DNA of 64,000 nt from Bemisia tabaci (GCF_918797505.1 NC_092793.1:83573912-83637911); one strand, 5' to 3'. Positions 31,961 through 44,541 are shown, numbered from the stretch's first letter. Notes: generated by a model from the sequence alone, not told the origin. Made by a program: numbers and translations.

Positions 31961-32551
31961 TTGCCAACGTAATGTTGAACTGATTTTGACCTTACTGAGA
32001 TAATGTGGAGGCAAATCTAGGGGAAGTTGGCTTATTTCGCGGGATAATTAAATGGCCTTAGAACTGACGTATTTGGGGGTCCGAACCTCCCCTCCCCCCT
32101 GTAACGAAGAATTTCATTCTTCGTTTTAAGTTTTCCCCCTTCTTTTCTAGACCAAAATAGCGACAAATGTGTCACGGCTTGGCGACACCGCGCCGCGACG
32201 CCCGGTGACGGTACATCAGCTGTTTGAATAATGAGAAGAAATGGAATACTGTTTCTCTCCTTTTTCTCTCCCGAAGATGCTCATTGGACTGCGAAATCAG
32301 GGTTTTCCGTAGATTTACCCAAAACGTAAAATTGTAAAAAAAATTCTAAACTACTATAAACTTCTGTAGGAAATTTTCCTACATCCATTTCTGTAAATTT
32401 TATATTTCAATTAATTTTTCTTGTAACAAAAGTTTTGCAACGAATGTCGAGATCATCTTCCAATATCTTCAAATCAATCTGTGGGCCTATAAGCCAAACA
32501 TCGTTCATCACCCTTTCCTTTCCGGAGGGTCATCTCCTCTCTCCTCTCTCA
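31961..32551. other. Unassigned; pyrimidine-rich left flank of the Helitron
   Basis: No gene. The final ~50 bp (32502-32551) are C/T-rich like the sequence right of the Helitron (34544-34680), so the Helitron probably interrupted one older repeat, possibly an LTR. Confidence 0.35.
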
Positions 32552-34543
32552 TCTATACTAATAAAGCAGACTTCACGTTGATTGACTCACTCACTGACTG
32601 ACTGACTCACTCACGTATCAGCGGATCTCGTGAACGGGAGGCCGTGTGACCCTGAGATTCCGCACTGGGATCCCTCTCTACCGCGAGGCGCCGGATAAGG
32701 GAGGATTTCGCGATCCGCCCGCCGGTTCGCGGGATATCGCGGTCCGCGTGGGTCGATTTTTCCGTAAGGACATCGGGTGCGAGAGAGAGTGCGAGCGAGA
32801 TGGAGCGATTTCCGCGTTTCGCGCTGAAAGACAGCTGATAAATTTTACGTGTGTTCTTCTGGTACGCGCAACGGGTGCGAGGAAGATGGAAGGAGTTAAG
32901 CGTCCAACGAGTGCGAGGAAGATGGAACGAGTTCGGCGTCGCGCTGTTGGAAACGCCGCGCCATGATTGTTGCGAGCTCCGACTCGTGCATCCGTTGCCG
33001 GGCTACTCTCTCAGGGATGTGAAAATCTGGAAAATCTGTCTATGCATCGGCATAGAATAAAGAGACTGACGTAGTCTCTTCATTCTATGACATTGGCTCG
33101 CGATTTTCGCGATTGGTTCGCGCATTCGTTTGAGTTTTCTTCCGTTTTTTGCAAGATTAGTGAAAAATGTGCTCCGCGGAACCTTTCGTTTTGTTTTGCT
33201 TTTTTTTGCTTTTTTTTTTTTTGAAAAAATTTACCTGCTCAAGTTCGAAAGTAAAAAAATTGTTGTGATTTAGTCTTCACGTCGCCTGGGGTTACTTTTT
33301 GTTACTTTTATCTTCTGTTTTGAAATGATTAAGGCAAATTCTCGGGAAATTTTTAGAGAATCTGTTGCTTGGCTTCAAAAATAAAATAAATAAATCATAA
33401 TGGAACATAAAGACGGTGTGCAACGCTTCAATCGGAGGAGAAGCGGGGGTTTCGCGCGCATTTCATCAATATTTGACTCCGATCGTGGAGGGCGCTCTTG
33501 ATACAACTATTTCACCACGGAAGATGTCCAAATTGCCGCTTGCTAGATTGAAGGCGTTCTATACTGTGATGACGGCTCGGTCACACTGCGCAGTGCGCCT
33601 GCAGACGCGGTGCTGACAGCGGAGCAAAACTAGAACATCGCTTCGACATTCTTCACCTGCTTTCTGTTTCTATCATAGTTTAACCAAAACACATGAGTCT
33701 TACTTGCAAAATTTTAAATCATCGCTAATGCTCTTTTCTTTTTTTTTTTTTTTTTTTTTTTTTATTTCAAAACATTAAATCTTATATAGGGAAACCGATG
33801 GTTACATCCCATATGGTTCTCGTGAAATTAAGATTGGATTCTTCCAATTCGTCACTTTTAACAAGCAGAATTGAAGCGAGCAACTATTTGAACTCCGGAG
33901 TGGGTATGTGGTATCATACAAAATTGAAGGAAAATCATACGTTTTCGCCCATCTCAAGTAACAGATGTTTATGAGTTTTATGCGCACATTTACGTAATCT
34001 TAATTGAGTCAGAGATTCGCGTGTATGCCACGATATTGATGTAAATAACGCGCAATTGTAATGATCTTAAAAATTCGCTAGGAACACGACGTATTTGCCG
34101 TGATACCGTGGTGATTATCGTGTAATTTCTAATTTGTTTTACAAAAGCCCAGGAAAAATCAAGTTTTCTCCGCGATGTAGATGACAAACCCGCCATTGCT
34201 GTGAATTAAACGAAACCGCTGGTTAAATCCCGTAATTATTTCGCGGCTGAAACTCACCAGCTAACTTCAATTAAACATTGAACTGACAAAAGTAACAAAT
34301 CTTTATGAAAATAACCAACTTTTGATTGGGAATTTTTGATTATTATAATTATCATGTGAGCTTATTGCAGAACAGACCAAAATAGCAGCATACTACTAAT
34401 ATCAACTTTTTAATCAAACCAGTGCGTCTCGCCAATTTTGAAATAGTAGATAATAATTCAGAAACACAATTAGTAACTGATCACTAATCACAGTGATTGC
34501 TGATGGTGGGGTTTTCCTGTGCGTAGCACGGGTTTCCTGCTAG
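32552..34543 (+). mobile_element. Non-autonomous Helitron, single copy
   Basis: A 1992-bp copy in the opposite orientation to the array at 14142-19916. It starts 'TCTATACTAATAAAGC' between A and T and ends with hairpin 'CCTGTGCGTAGCACGGG' and 'TTTCCTGCTAG' before T. It is closest to array units 2 and 3, including the 210-bp block missing from unit 1. Confidence 0.9.
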
Positions 34544-34559
34544 TCTTTTCTAAATCTTT

Positions 34560-34755
34560 CTCGACTTGAGGTGCACGTTAGTGAGTGGCATCTCGTCGAG
34601 CCCTCTGTCCATTCACTTTCCTCTTTTCTCTTCCCCTGTGCTGAGGTGCACGTTAGCGAGTAGCATCTCGCCCAGCTTCACTCCTCCTCTCCTCTTACAT
34701 GTATCCTGGAATTTGAAGCCTTGAGGTGCACGTTAGTGAGTGGCATTTCGGCTTC
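34560..34755 (+). ncRNA. Three hairpins with shared core and variable stems
   Basis: A 29-nt core beginning 'TTGAGGTGCACGTTAG' and ending 'GGCATCTC' or a near variant occurs at 34566-34594, about 34643-34669 and 34721-34749. Immediately outside, the arms are complementary but differ: CTCGAC/GTCGAG, GCTG/CAGC and GAAGCC/GGCTTC. Inside the core GAGGTGC can pair with GCATCTC (one G-U). The core part 'GCACGTTAGTGAGTGGC' resembles the BEL leader module 'GCAGTTAGCGTGCGCTTC'. It lies about 190 bp upstream of a retroviral-type primer site. Confidence 0.6.
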
Positions 34756-34940
34756 CCTTTTGTTTCATTTCCAGAATTATGTATCGTAGATTATTACTAT
34801 CATAATTTTGAGTGTAGGATCCTCACAAATTTAGCTAACGAAATGACATTTTTTCGAAAGTTTTTGTAAATAAACCAAGAACCCTAAATTTGAGACATAA
34901 GATTTTGATGATTCTTCCTTTTTCAAACTCATTTTAAAAT

Positions 34941-34957
34941 TGGCGCCCGAATTCAGG
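34941..34957 (+). promoter_or_regulatory. Retroviral-type primer binding site
   Basis: 'TGGCGCCCGAATTCAGG' matches the start of the common TGGCGCCCGAA-type primer site of LTR retroelements. The preceding AT-rich sequence could be the end of an LTR, but no coding region or second LTR is present, so this would be a leader fragment. Confidence 0.45.
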
Positions 34958-35509
34958 ATCCCGGCGAGCTCATTTCGGCACCTCCAGTAACGTTGGTAGA
35001 TCTTATACCAGAGTACGTATTTGCCTCTGATGGCCTGGAGCTGCTTCGCAGAGAAGGGGGATTTGCCTCGTTACACCCCCTACCCCTTAAAATTAGTTCG
35101 AAGTGATTTCTGCAATTTTTACTTAAAAGCGAACACAATTTGGTAAATTTTTCCGTTTTACTTTTTTCTTTACGATAATTTGAACCGGAGTTATGATTTT
35201 TCGAAAATAGGGCAAATTTGACCTTTGACCTACCATAACTCGGTCAAAAATTAAGATATTGATCTGCGGTTTGCGCCAAAATTCTTAATTTTTTATGCTC
35301 TTTCGAATGAGGTATCCTCAAGATAGGGGTTGCTATTTGGAAAAAAAAGCTGCCCCCCCCCCCCCGAGGGGGAGACCAAAATTTTGATCCCCCCCTCCCC
35401 CCAAAGGATGGTCCCCTTTGAGATAGGTACATTCCCTTAGTTTCATTTCCCTAGCTCAATTCGTTCAAAAGTTAGGAGGGGTGGGACAGACGTTTGTTAC
35501 ACCCTGTAT

Positions 35510-35865
35510 AAAAAACTTAGGTCCTATTTCCAAAATCTGATTAGATCGGGCTCATCTAGGGCCTATCACCTGTCAATACCCGCAAAAATCAAGGAAATCG
35601 GCTCAGTAGAACGCTTAAACGAATTATGACAAAAAACATAAATTAACATTATTTAAATGGGAGAATTCGCAACTTAACCACCTAATATGAAAAAAAACCT
35701 GGGTGATATTTTAAAAATCTGAATGGAGCGGGCTCATCTAGAGACAAATGCCCGTTGATAGCCGCAAAAATCATGAAAATCGTCCCAGTGGAATGCTGGA
35801 ACTAAGCGTTACTAGTTATGGAAAATTAGGAGGTCTCGGAGCTTATAGTATGGATGCTCAAATAC
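35510..35865. repeat. Second copy of the gag-splitting repeat (3' part)
   Basis: Colinear with about 13445-13792, sharing 'GGGCTCATCTAG', 'AAATGGGAGAATT' and the end 'GGAGCTTATAGTAT'. It is diverged by many substitutions. Just to its left, 35485-35514 holds a 'TTACACCCTGTA' terminus of another repeat. Confidence 0.65.
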
Positions 35866-36016
35866 ATAAACCAAAGAATTAAAATATTCAAGGTTTTTAA
35901 AGTGATGAATGGGAGTCAAGAGAAATCTCTTTTTTGCCTCTGAGAAGATACTAAAAAAGACCAAAATGAAATACGTCTTACGAGATCTTATTCTGCCATG
36001 AAGAGAGTCTCTGAAA

Positions 36017-36184
36017 ATTGAAGGCCAAAATTTTGCGTGGTTGCCAATTCATTCAAAAACATTGGCAAAAATCGCTGAAAAGTCGATAAAAATCGTGTTT
36101 ATTGAAGGCCAAAATTTTGCGTGGTTGCCAAGTCATTCAAAAACATTCGCAAAAATCGCTGAAAAGTCGATAAAAATCGTCTTT
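36017..36184. repeat. 84-bp tandem duplication
   Basis: Two units of 84 bp starting 'ATTGAAGGCCAAAATTTTGC' at 36017 and 36101, with very few differences. Confidence 0.85.
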
Positions 36185-36269
36185 TTCTGTGTTCGCAAGG
36201 GCTCCACGGAGGCCTAAAAACATTCCCTGGCAGAAACATTTATTATCCCCTCATTTTCTACGATAAAGA

Positions 36270-37388
36270 GTCCAAAAATTGAAGGTGCGATTTTTTACAT
36301 GCTTGTCAAGTCGGACAAAAAAATGCGAAAAACCAGTAGTAGCCAAAGTTGACGCTCAGATTAGGGCGGCGCAGCGCGGGCGCTGCCGTTTTTTGACCGA
36401 GAAGAACGATTCTGGATTCTGGAAGAAAATTCGGTCCTTTTCAAAATGGCGGCGGTCAAAACGGCGCCCTGGAGCGGTAAGAGTTTATATAGGCTGCTTA
36501 TCGGTGGGTTTGCATTAAACTTGGTATCCGGGGGTATTTCGACACGAGAAAAGCGAATCTTTCATTGAATTTTTGAAAATCTGAATAACTGCAAAATGCG
36601 CCGAAAAAATGGCGGAAACTTTGTATTACGGACGTTTATGGTTGGAATTGCATGAAAATCGCGATCTCGTTGGTTTCTGGTTCGACAAAAATGACTCTCT
36701 TGCATTACATTTCTAAAATGTTTAATACTCTCAAAATCACGCCCAAGTTTCATTCGAATCCATCCGTAAACGTCCGTAATACCAAGTTTCCGCCATTTTT
36801 TCGGCGCAATTTTGAAGTCAGTCAGAATTTCAAAAATCCAATGATAGATTCGTTTTTCTTGTGCCGAAATACCCCCGGCTATCAAGTTTCATGCAAATCC
36901 ACCGATAAGCAGCCTAAATATGTTGTTACCGGCCCACCTCGACGTTTTGACCGCCGCCAGAAAAAAATATTTTTTGATTTTGAAAAGGACAGAATTTTAC
37001 GGAAAACTGATGCTAGAATAGTTTTTTTCGTCTCCAAAATATCCCCCGATACCAGATTTTGTCCCTATCCGTCAACAAAAAGAGGTGTCAAATTTCCGTC
37101 ACTTTGAACGTTGACCGGCCGCCATTTTGTTAAAAATCAAGATTTTGATTGGCGATTTGCGCCAAATTTTTTCTTATCCATCCACTTCCGATTGATTAGT
37201 CACAAGGGGGGGGGGGGGGGGAGAGCTTGCCATTTGAAAAAACATTTTGGGTTCGTAGCTCCTCTTCGTGGGGGCCCTACAAGCAGCTAATATTGATCTA
37301 TGAACAATGAACATCCCCAAAGTCTCGTTTCAAACTATTAATTTGGTACAATTTTAGAGAGGGTGGAAGGGACTTTTGGGACACCCTA
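36270..37388. mobile_element. Foldback element, AGGGTGTCC-type right end
   Basis: The sequences around 36480-36670 and 36740-36920 are inverted copies ('GGCTGCTTATCGGTGGGTTT' against 'AAATCCACCGATAAGCAGCC'). The right end is 'GGACTTTTGGGACACCCTA' followed by TA. The left terminus is not found, so the unit is probably truncated. It is related to 42792-44089. Confidence 0.55.
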
Positions 37389-37666
37389 TATGACGCATTA
37401 TATAACGCAATTGAAATCATAGGTTTCACCCGACACAAAGCACTTGCTGCTAATACCCAGGAGTGTTCCGTCTCCTGGTCCTTGATGCCACCTTTCAAAG
37501 AATTAAAAGCATTTTTTCAAAATCTGCAGCCCTTCATAGTGAGCTGTTAGTGTGATCGCGCGGAACGGAGTGCCCTTTTTTGTGCCTCGTATCCCTTGAA
37601 TTTTGAGTTTAGTCCAAAGATCTTTTACGGACTTACGGCTCGGTCGCTCGGTGCTCAGCTCAGCCT

Positions 37667-37901
37667 AAAGCGTCCAGCCCACGTACAAACTGGGGCTTTC
37701 AAACTGGCACTAATTCTTCTATTTCTCAGCCATTTCTGCACGGAATGCCTTGAAAATTTCAAGATCTGATCTGTGATGTATCCCGAACACATCGGTTACC
37801 CTCAAAGATCGTCGGCCCGACGATCTTTGAAAGGCAACAGTCAACAGTTCCATCGATGAGCCTCTTTGAGGCCCCTAGTTTGTAGGTGGGCTGGACGCTT
37901 T
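37667..37901. mobile_element. 235-bp MITE with internal palindrome
   Basis: Inverted ends 'AAAGCGTCCAGCCCAC' and the complement continue for ~30 bp. At 37803-37829 lies a perfect 12-bp-arm palindrome (CAAAGATCGTCG, GCC, CGACGATCTTTG). Flanking sequences at 37490-37560 and 37930-38005 are diverged direct repeats, so the MITE lies near the junction of a larger duplication. Confidence 0.65.
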
Positions 37902-38238
37902 AAAGAATGACCCAGGTTGTGCTTGATGTCTACTTTCAAAGAATTCATGGCATTTTTTCAAAAGTTAGTCTTTCAAAATGAGCTCTCTGTGTGATTTTGC
38001 TAAGAATCATGTTTGGCCTCTACTCCTTTCAAATTTTAGCGTACCCCAAAATCACTTGCCGCGCTTAAGGAGACCGTAGACATGGTCCCTCATGCAAATT
38101 ATGAATGAAATTGAACGAATAGATTTTGAGATACGGCTGTACACAGATTTGGGGTACGCTGGACGGACGGACACACATTTTTTTCAAAGGTTCTTTTTAC
38201 ACCAGGCACCTTCAGACGCCTAGAGATGATGAATTTTC

Positions 38239-38241
<3 letters not shown>

Positions 38242-38291
<50 letters not shown>
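38242..38291 (+). repeat. Poly-T tract
   Basis: 50 consecutive T. It could be a retroposed poly-A tail on the minus strand, but I see no gene fragment attached. Confidence 0.9.
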
Positions 38292-38292
<1 letters not shown>

Positions 38293-39230
38293 ATGACAAT
38301 ACTTCCTCTACCCGCCAGAGGAAAGTAAAAAACATTTAATACAATGGTATGTCCCAATATTTTGGTATGGGTGACAGACTCGGCCTTGCCAACATTCATG
38401 AAGTCGTTAATAGAGAAGCATTTTAGGTATCCATGAGGATGAAGGCGCATAAGAAGTGCAATAATACGGCAAGGTTAAGGAGCTTGAAAGTTGTAGTTAT
38501 GTGTGAATACATGATGATTTCAAGAAGGGGCCCTCTTCTCGACAATTATCATTAATTGTTAATGCAGATGCAAGAGAGACGATAATCACCCTCTCACCTA
38601 CCACCTGTATGTACGGCCGGCCTGCCTACTCCTTTTTTCCCCTTCAATTATTTTTTTTTTTTAAATTTTACGACGGTTTTTTGTATCTTTAAAGTAAAAA
38701 AATTCATTACAGTTTTCAGATGGACCTCTTTGATATCTCAACAAGGAGGTGTACTAAGGGTCGAGTAATGATCCGTGTCTTATAAGCGATGAGCCAGAAG
38801 GTTTCGAGGAAGTTTGCTTCAGGGTAGGCATATTTCAGGGAAGTTCGGCCGTTTTGAGTCACTCCTTTAAAGCGATGGATCAAAACATGTTCAAGGCCAT
38901 CATACGCACCATCCATTTTTTTGGCATGAATGGACGGCTTATTTGAAGCAATAAATATTTGCCACATGGTTTACTTTTTACGCAAACTACTGCGTTGCCA
39001 TATTCACTCGTTTACTTGCCCGGTACGATCATTTTACAGACCTAGAGGGCTGGAAAAAATAGAACTTCAATTTTTTTGTTATAGATGGACGGCAAAAATG
39101 AAGTACTAAATCTTTGCCACGCGGCATATGCTTTTAGGTAGATTTCGAAGAAATATCTACCTATTGCAGACGGTGCGACCTCGTAATTTTCGGGAATTTT
39201 CGCTCAAAGAGCATCGATCCTGAAGCCCTG

Positions 39231-39288
<58 letters not shown>

Positions 39289-39934
39289 CTAACGAACCTT
39301 TGCGACCGTTTTTTTTCCGGAACTATCCACACGATCAAAACGAAACTAAGCATGGTTCTTCACTGCTATGAGGTCTAGATCAAGTTTCATTTTTGGTGAA
39401 AATCGGCCCATCCCCTAGTTCAGTGACGTCAAGATCACTGGGGGATGATTTTCCGAACTCGTCCGATCTTAGTCGACGATACCTCAAAAAACTCGTCTCA
39501 TCGTGACCTTCAAAACATCCTATATTAACCTACCCTCTAAAACCACCCCTTATCCAGAAAATATAAAGTTCAAGGGGGACGATTTTCCGACCTGTCAGGC
39601 TCAGTAGGCGCAACTGTTTTCATAGAAACGATTAGTCCAAATCTACCTCTCGTTTCCACTCTGGCTGGAAAGCGTTTTTTTTTTCGATCACATCGTTCGG
39701 CTCTAAAGAAGAAATTAGAGCGCTATCGTGAAATAAGCTGACCAATTGGTTCTTTGGTGACATGTCGAAAATACTTGAGCCCTTGGTATATTTTTAGCGC
39801 AACAATTATCACAAATGAAGCACAAAATATTTCCCTCAAATTTGAAATTATGAATGTCGGCCTACCAATTCACACACAGACAAACCAAGCAGCGCCAAGG
39901 TGGCTACACCTGTCCCCCGTATGTACATACGACA
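38292..39934. other. Unassigned intron sequence with (TA)25 microsatellite
   Basis: A TA dinucleotide repeat occupies 39235-39285. No gene, domain or clear transposon ends were found in the rest. Confidence 0.5.
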
Positions 39935-40209
39935 GGGTTGCCACAGTCAGGGAAAACCGGGAAAAGTGAGAGAATTTTAAAAAGTTAAGGAAAATCTGGA
40001 AATGTCAAGGAAAAATTGTCCAGTCACCTTTATTTCCTCTCTAGAATAGGTTTGACGTTTCGAACAACAAATATCGCCTGAAAACGATTTCAAAACATGT
40101 CTTTTTGAGCGTCTGACATACTCTCAGTTGTCAGGGAATTTCACCAGAATGGGTCAGGAAAATCGGGGAACTGTCAGGGAATTTCCTTTTCTAAATTCTG
40201 TGGCAGCCC
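39935..40209. mobile_element. Small inverted-repeat element, CAGGGTTGCCACAG ends
   Basis: Left end 'CAGGGTTGCCACAGTCAGGG', right end 'CTGTGGCAGCCC'. ATACGA occurs just outside both ends and may be part of a target duplication. Interior motifs such as 'GTCAGGGAAAA' and 'TCAGGGAATTT' recur. Non-coding. Confidence 0.6.
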
Positions 40210-40916
40210 CGATACGAGTTCTCCATAGCCTCATGTCTTTGCAAGCGACCACCGTGTGGTGCCTTGTATAGTAGGGTGGATTTGTATCGACTTTGAGAGG
40301 AGGAACGCGTATCATCAAAAAAAAGTCGCCAAATGGGCTCCATGTGAAGTGCAAAAAATTTCGTTGCATAAAATTGACCTCCTGCTACCGCAAATAAGCC
40401 TAAAAGGCCTTTTGGAATACCTCTTATTAAGTGTTCAAATAAATGTTTCCTTAAAGATGTTGACCCATTGTTGCCTTCCAGAGCAAAAATTTCATCCATT
40501 TTGACGTATCATGAACGAGTACAGCACAATTGACCCCATAAGTAGCCGGAAACGTCCCCCCCCCCCCCCCCCGCCCCATGGCGCATCTGCAATAATTTCT
40601 CCTACGATTACTTTTTTACGATTCCGAAGACGAAGACTTGCGCCGCTTTTAGACCTGTGTGTGTTAGAACAGGGTCAAATATTGTGCAATTTTGTAGGAT
40701 ATCATAAGTCTAAATGGACAGGCAAAGTGTGATAGTATCACTGTGCGAGCAGAAAGACTTGTATCAGAACCTGCTCCGTATCTCATAATTTGCTATTATC
40801 AAATTATAATCATAATATAATATAACATAATATAGTTGTAGTTTCCGATTTTCTCATTTTCCTCATAAATGATGCATTCCTCACGTTGTCGTTGTTTTTT
40901 TATTTTTTTTGTGCAG

Positions 40917-41004
40917 ACAACTCCGAAATGGCACTGTCCATGAGAATCAATTAGTCGAAGGAAGTCGCTTAACCCTATTGCCTAGCGTCGAAACCGGTTT
41001 ACTG
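40917..41004 (+). CDS. MIDN: Midnolin exon 2: end of UBL domain
   Basis: An 88-bp exon follows a strong T tract ending 'TTTTGTGCAG' and precedes 'CTG|GTAAGT'. With the two leftover bases of exon 1 its first base completes an Arg codon, and 29 codons follow without a stop. The peptide contains 'ENQLVEGSRLTLLPSVETGL', matching the midnolin segment in which a 'DGSKLTLVPTVEAGL'-type strand closes the ubiquitin-like fold. Phase, splice sites and similarity agree, although it lies 31.6 kb from exon 1. It is embedded in transposon-rich sequence and is far too short to be found by length alone. Confidence 0.88.
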
Positions 41005-42791
41005 GTAAGTTATTAGTTTTTCTATATCTACACATCAATAACCAAAAATCGATTATTTTTTCAGGTCAATAGAGTGCATATTTTATAGCAATATCTTTAA
41101 AATATTGCTGATTTCCAGGGAGGGGTCTAAAATTTGAGGCTTATTATGTACTTATGAAAATCAAGATGAAGAATATCACTGGAACAACAATGAAATGTAC
41201 ATGAAAAGTTCCCTCGGGAAAGATGTCATATCTTGCTGATAACCTGATTTTCATCTAATTTTGCACAATATTCTCTGCCAGAATTTTACCACAGGAGAAC
41301 GCCTCATTTGCACGTCATTAATTTGCTTTGTCTACGAAACCAGAATTTTAATCATTGCACAAACCATCGCCACAACAGTTGTGAATTTTTCAAAAATTGA
41401 TGTTAAAACATCAGTTTCTTAGCACGATTCAGCGTATTTCGCAAGGAAACTTTTCAAAGCTAGTTAACTGAGTATAAAGTGAAGAGTTTGGAGGGGACAG
41501 AATTTGGGGAGAGTTCTCACTCTGGAAGTTCTATCTGGGGGAACTTTAGATTTAGAGATTCCGGTTCCAGAGACTTTTTTTAAAAAAATTTTTTACATCT
41601 CTTTGTAGAGTTATTATGGCCATTTTGGAGACTTTAATTTTAGATACTTAATCTCAAAGGCTCTGCCTTGAAAAAACGCCCGGAAATAATACGTGTAAAT
41701 CCTCGCGAACTTGTTTCTTTCTTGCTCCATTGCTGACTGTCTGGACATAAAAGAGTGTACCGAAATAAGAGCACATGTGAACTTTTTTCGATTTTAAGCT
41801 TTTTGGTGCGAAAAATTGTGTAGGAGTAAAGTCATACATTCAAGAAGTTTCACACCCAAACTCCGCCGAGTAGTGCTTCAAACAGTCCACGAAAGTCCGG
41901 GAAAATATCAATCAATTGGAAAAAGGGCACACATACATTTGGTTTTTGGTCATTCCTTATGATCAAGGGCAGAGGGCAGAGCGAGGAGAAGTGCGGCCAC
42001 AACAGAGCTAGTAAGGGAAGGTCTCCCCCCTCCCCCCTCTAACCTCCACCACTACCCTACTCCTCTCAAAGTGTAAAATATTCAACAGATAGTGATCCCA
42101 GATGAATATCTTAACATTTTCTGTAATGAAAGGATAGTAACCTTTCAAATAGGTACCATTATTTACCATTGGGAGGGAAACCCCACTTCTTCCCTTCCCA
42201 TCATCCACGACTTCCAGAAGCCCAAGCGTGGTGGAATATTGGGAATTCTCTCTGTTTCTTTTTGTAGATATCAATTTAACTGTCACACCTTCTTGTTTTC
42301 ATTCAAACTTAATTAATCTTTTGCTGCTACTTACATTGACCAATGGAACCGTCTTTTTTCATTGAAGTACGTTGGCCTCATAATTCTTCCGGAAGTAATT
42401 AATAAGCTCTATTTCTATTAGAGCTTAAACCATGAAAGTTCATGCGTATCAATTTTTTCTATTAGAGCTTAAACCATGAAAGTTCATGCATACCAATTTT
42501 ATATGATACCTTTTCCTCTCGAATTGTGCCGAAGTACGATCTAACATGATTCAAAAGTGGATTCTTCCATCTCTTGTAGTAAATAACACCAAAAAATTAC
42601 TAGTATTAGTACTAGTATTACTTAGTAGTATCTTGAATTTTTTTTAGCACAGAGTCGCAATAATCCTAGCTAAAGCTGGGGAAAAAGTGATAAACTTGAA
42701 AAAGGGAATATCTCTACGTTCTTTCCCATTTTTTTAGGTGTCCATACTGAGGTGTCTCAAAAATTCTTTTCGAGCCGCCTTACTAATTATA
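41005..42791. other. Start of midnolin intron 2, largely unassigned
   Basis: No gene seen. A 44-bp tandem duplication ('TTCTATTAGAGCTTAAACCA') occupies 42413-42500. Confidence 0.45.
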
Positions 42792-44089
42792 TAGGGTGTC
42801 CCAAAAGTCCCTTCCACCCCCTCTTAATTTTTTACGTAATCAATATTTTGAAACGAAATTTTGGGAATATTCATAGATCAATGTCAGCTACTTTGACGTC
42901 CCCCCCACCCATGGAGAGGGGAAATGGACCCCGAGTTTTTTGCTCAAATGGCAACCCTCCTTTAATTTGACACATCAATCGAAAGAAGATGAAAAACAAT
43001 TTTTTTTTGGCGCAAACCGCAATTCAAAATCTTGATTTTTGACAAAATGGCGACCGGTCAAAATTACGGAAATAACGGAAATTAAACCTTTCTGTATTTG
43101 CCGACAGATTGAGACGGAACCTGGTATCTGTCAGTTTTTTGGGACGAGAAAAACGATTCTGGCATTAGTTTTTTTGGAAAGTTCTGTCCTTTCCAAAATG
43201 GCGGCGTTCAAAATGGTCACCTAGAGGGGTAACAGAATATTTAGGCTGCTAATCGGTGGGTTTGCATGAAACTTGGTAGCCGGGGGTATTTGAGCACGAG
43301 AAAAACGCATCTTTCATTGAATCCTTGAAATTCTGAATAACTTCAAAATCGCGAAAACTTGGTATTGTGGACGCTTACGGTTGCATTCGCATGAAACCCA
43401 GCCGCCATTTTGAATGTATTTAACAAATCGGGAATGTATATAACAATTTAATGTAATACGGGAGAGCCATTTTTATCAAAGCAGAAACCAATACATTTCC
43501 GAGTCTCATGCGAATCCAACCGTAAACGTCCGTACTACCAAGTTTCCGCCATTTTTCCGCCACCATGTTGAAATTTTTTCGAAATTTAAAAAATCCAACG
43601 GAAGATTCATCTTCCCTGTGCCGAAGTATCACCAGATACCAAGTTTCATGCAAATCCACCGACACGCAGTCTGAATATCCAATACCCTCTCAAGGTCGCC
43701 ATTTTGAAAAGGACAGAATTTTTTAGAAAACTACTGTCAGAATCGTTATTCTCGTCCCAAAAACATCAAGGTTTCGTCCCAATTCGTTGACAAAAGCAGA
43801 GATGTCAAAATTCCGTTATATTGAACTTTGACCGGCCGCCATTTTGTCAAAAATCAAGCTTTGACTTGCGGTTTGCGCTAAAAATTGCCTTGTTTCATAT
43901 TCTTTCGATTGATGTGTCACACGGGGGGGGGGGGGGGGGGGGGGGGTTGCCATTTAAAAAAAAATGTTGGGGTCCGTATCCCCCCCCCATGGGGAGAAAA
44001 ATGATCTGTGAACATCCCCAAAGTTTCGTTTTAAAATATTAATTAGGTAATATCTTAGAGGAGGTGGAAGGGACTTTCAGGACACCCTG
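42792..44089. mobile_element. Foldback element with TAGGGTGTCC ends and TA duplication
   Basis: Ends 'TAGGGTGTCCCAAAAGTCCC' and 'GGACTTTCAGGACACCCTG' are flanked by TA on each side. Arms of about 300 bp contain 'TTTTTGACAAAATGGCG' on the left and its complement on the right. A 24-G tract sits at 43923-43946. TA duplication suggests a Tc1/mariner-like mover, but there is no transposase. Confidence 0.7.
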
Positions 44090-44353
44090 TATTGTGAAAC
44101 TAGATACATTTACTACGTGGTAGCATTGTGTTTTGTGAAATCTAGGTAGTTGCTTGTCCCTCCTGAAAAATAGCAGTGTTTCACATGTGCCTTTTTTCCG
44201 GATGGTCCTCTATAGTAAGGTGGGCCGAAAGAAAATGTTTTTCTCGGAATAGTTTCGGCTAGTAGAGACATACTTCTAAGGTAAAATTGATTAACATTTT
44301 TCCTAATCTCCTTACAAAATTTTAATTTCTGGTGTCCCTAACTGAGAATTTTC

Positions 44354-44462
44354 TGTTGATTGTAATAAAAGAACACTACGAATCACTTCTATGACTTTTA
44401 TTATCAAAAAGACACTCTCATATTTTATCATATAAAAACAGCTGATAAGATTATAGCCTACA
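44354..44462 (-). repeat. Copia 3' LTR
   Basis: 109 bp. The adjoining internal sequence on the minus strand, 'AAGGGGTGGAT', is a good polypurine tract directly before the LTR. Confidence 0.92.
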
Positions 44463-44541
44463 ATCCACCCCTTAATTGCAATCAGGTGTAGATAAGGCGC
44501 AGCTAATTTCGCGAAAAACAAAACCGACGATTTTGACACAA

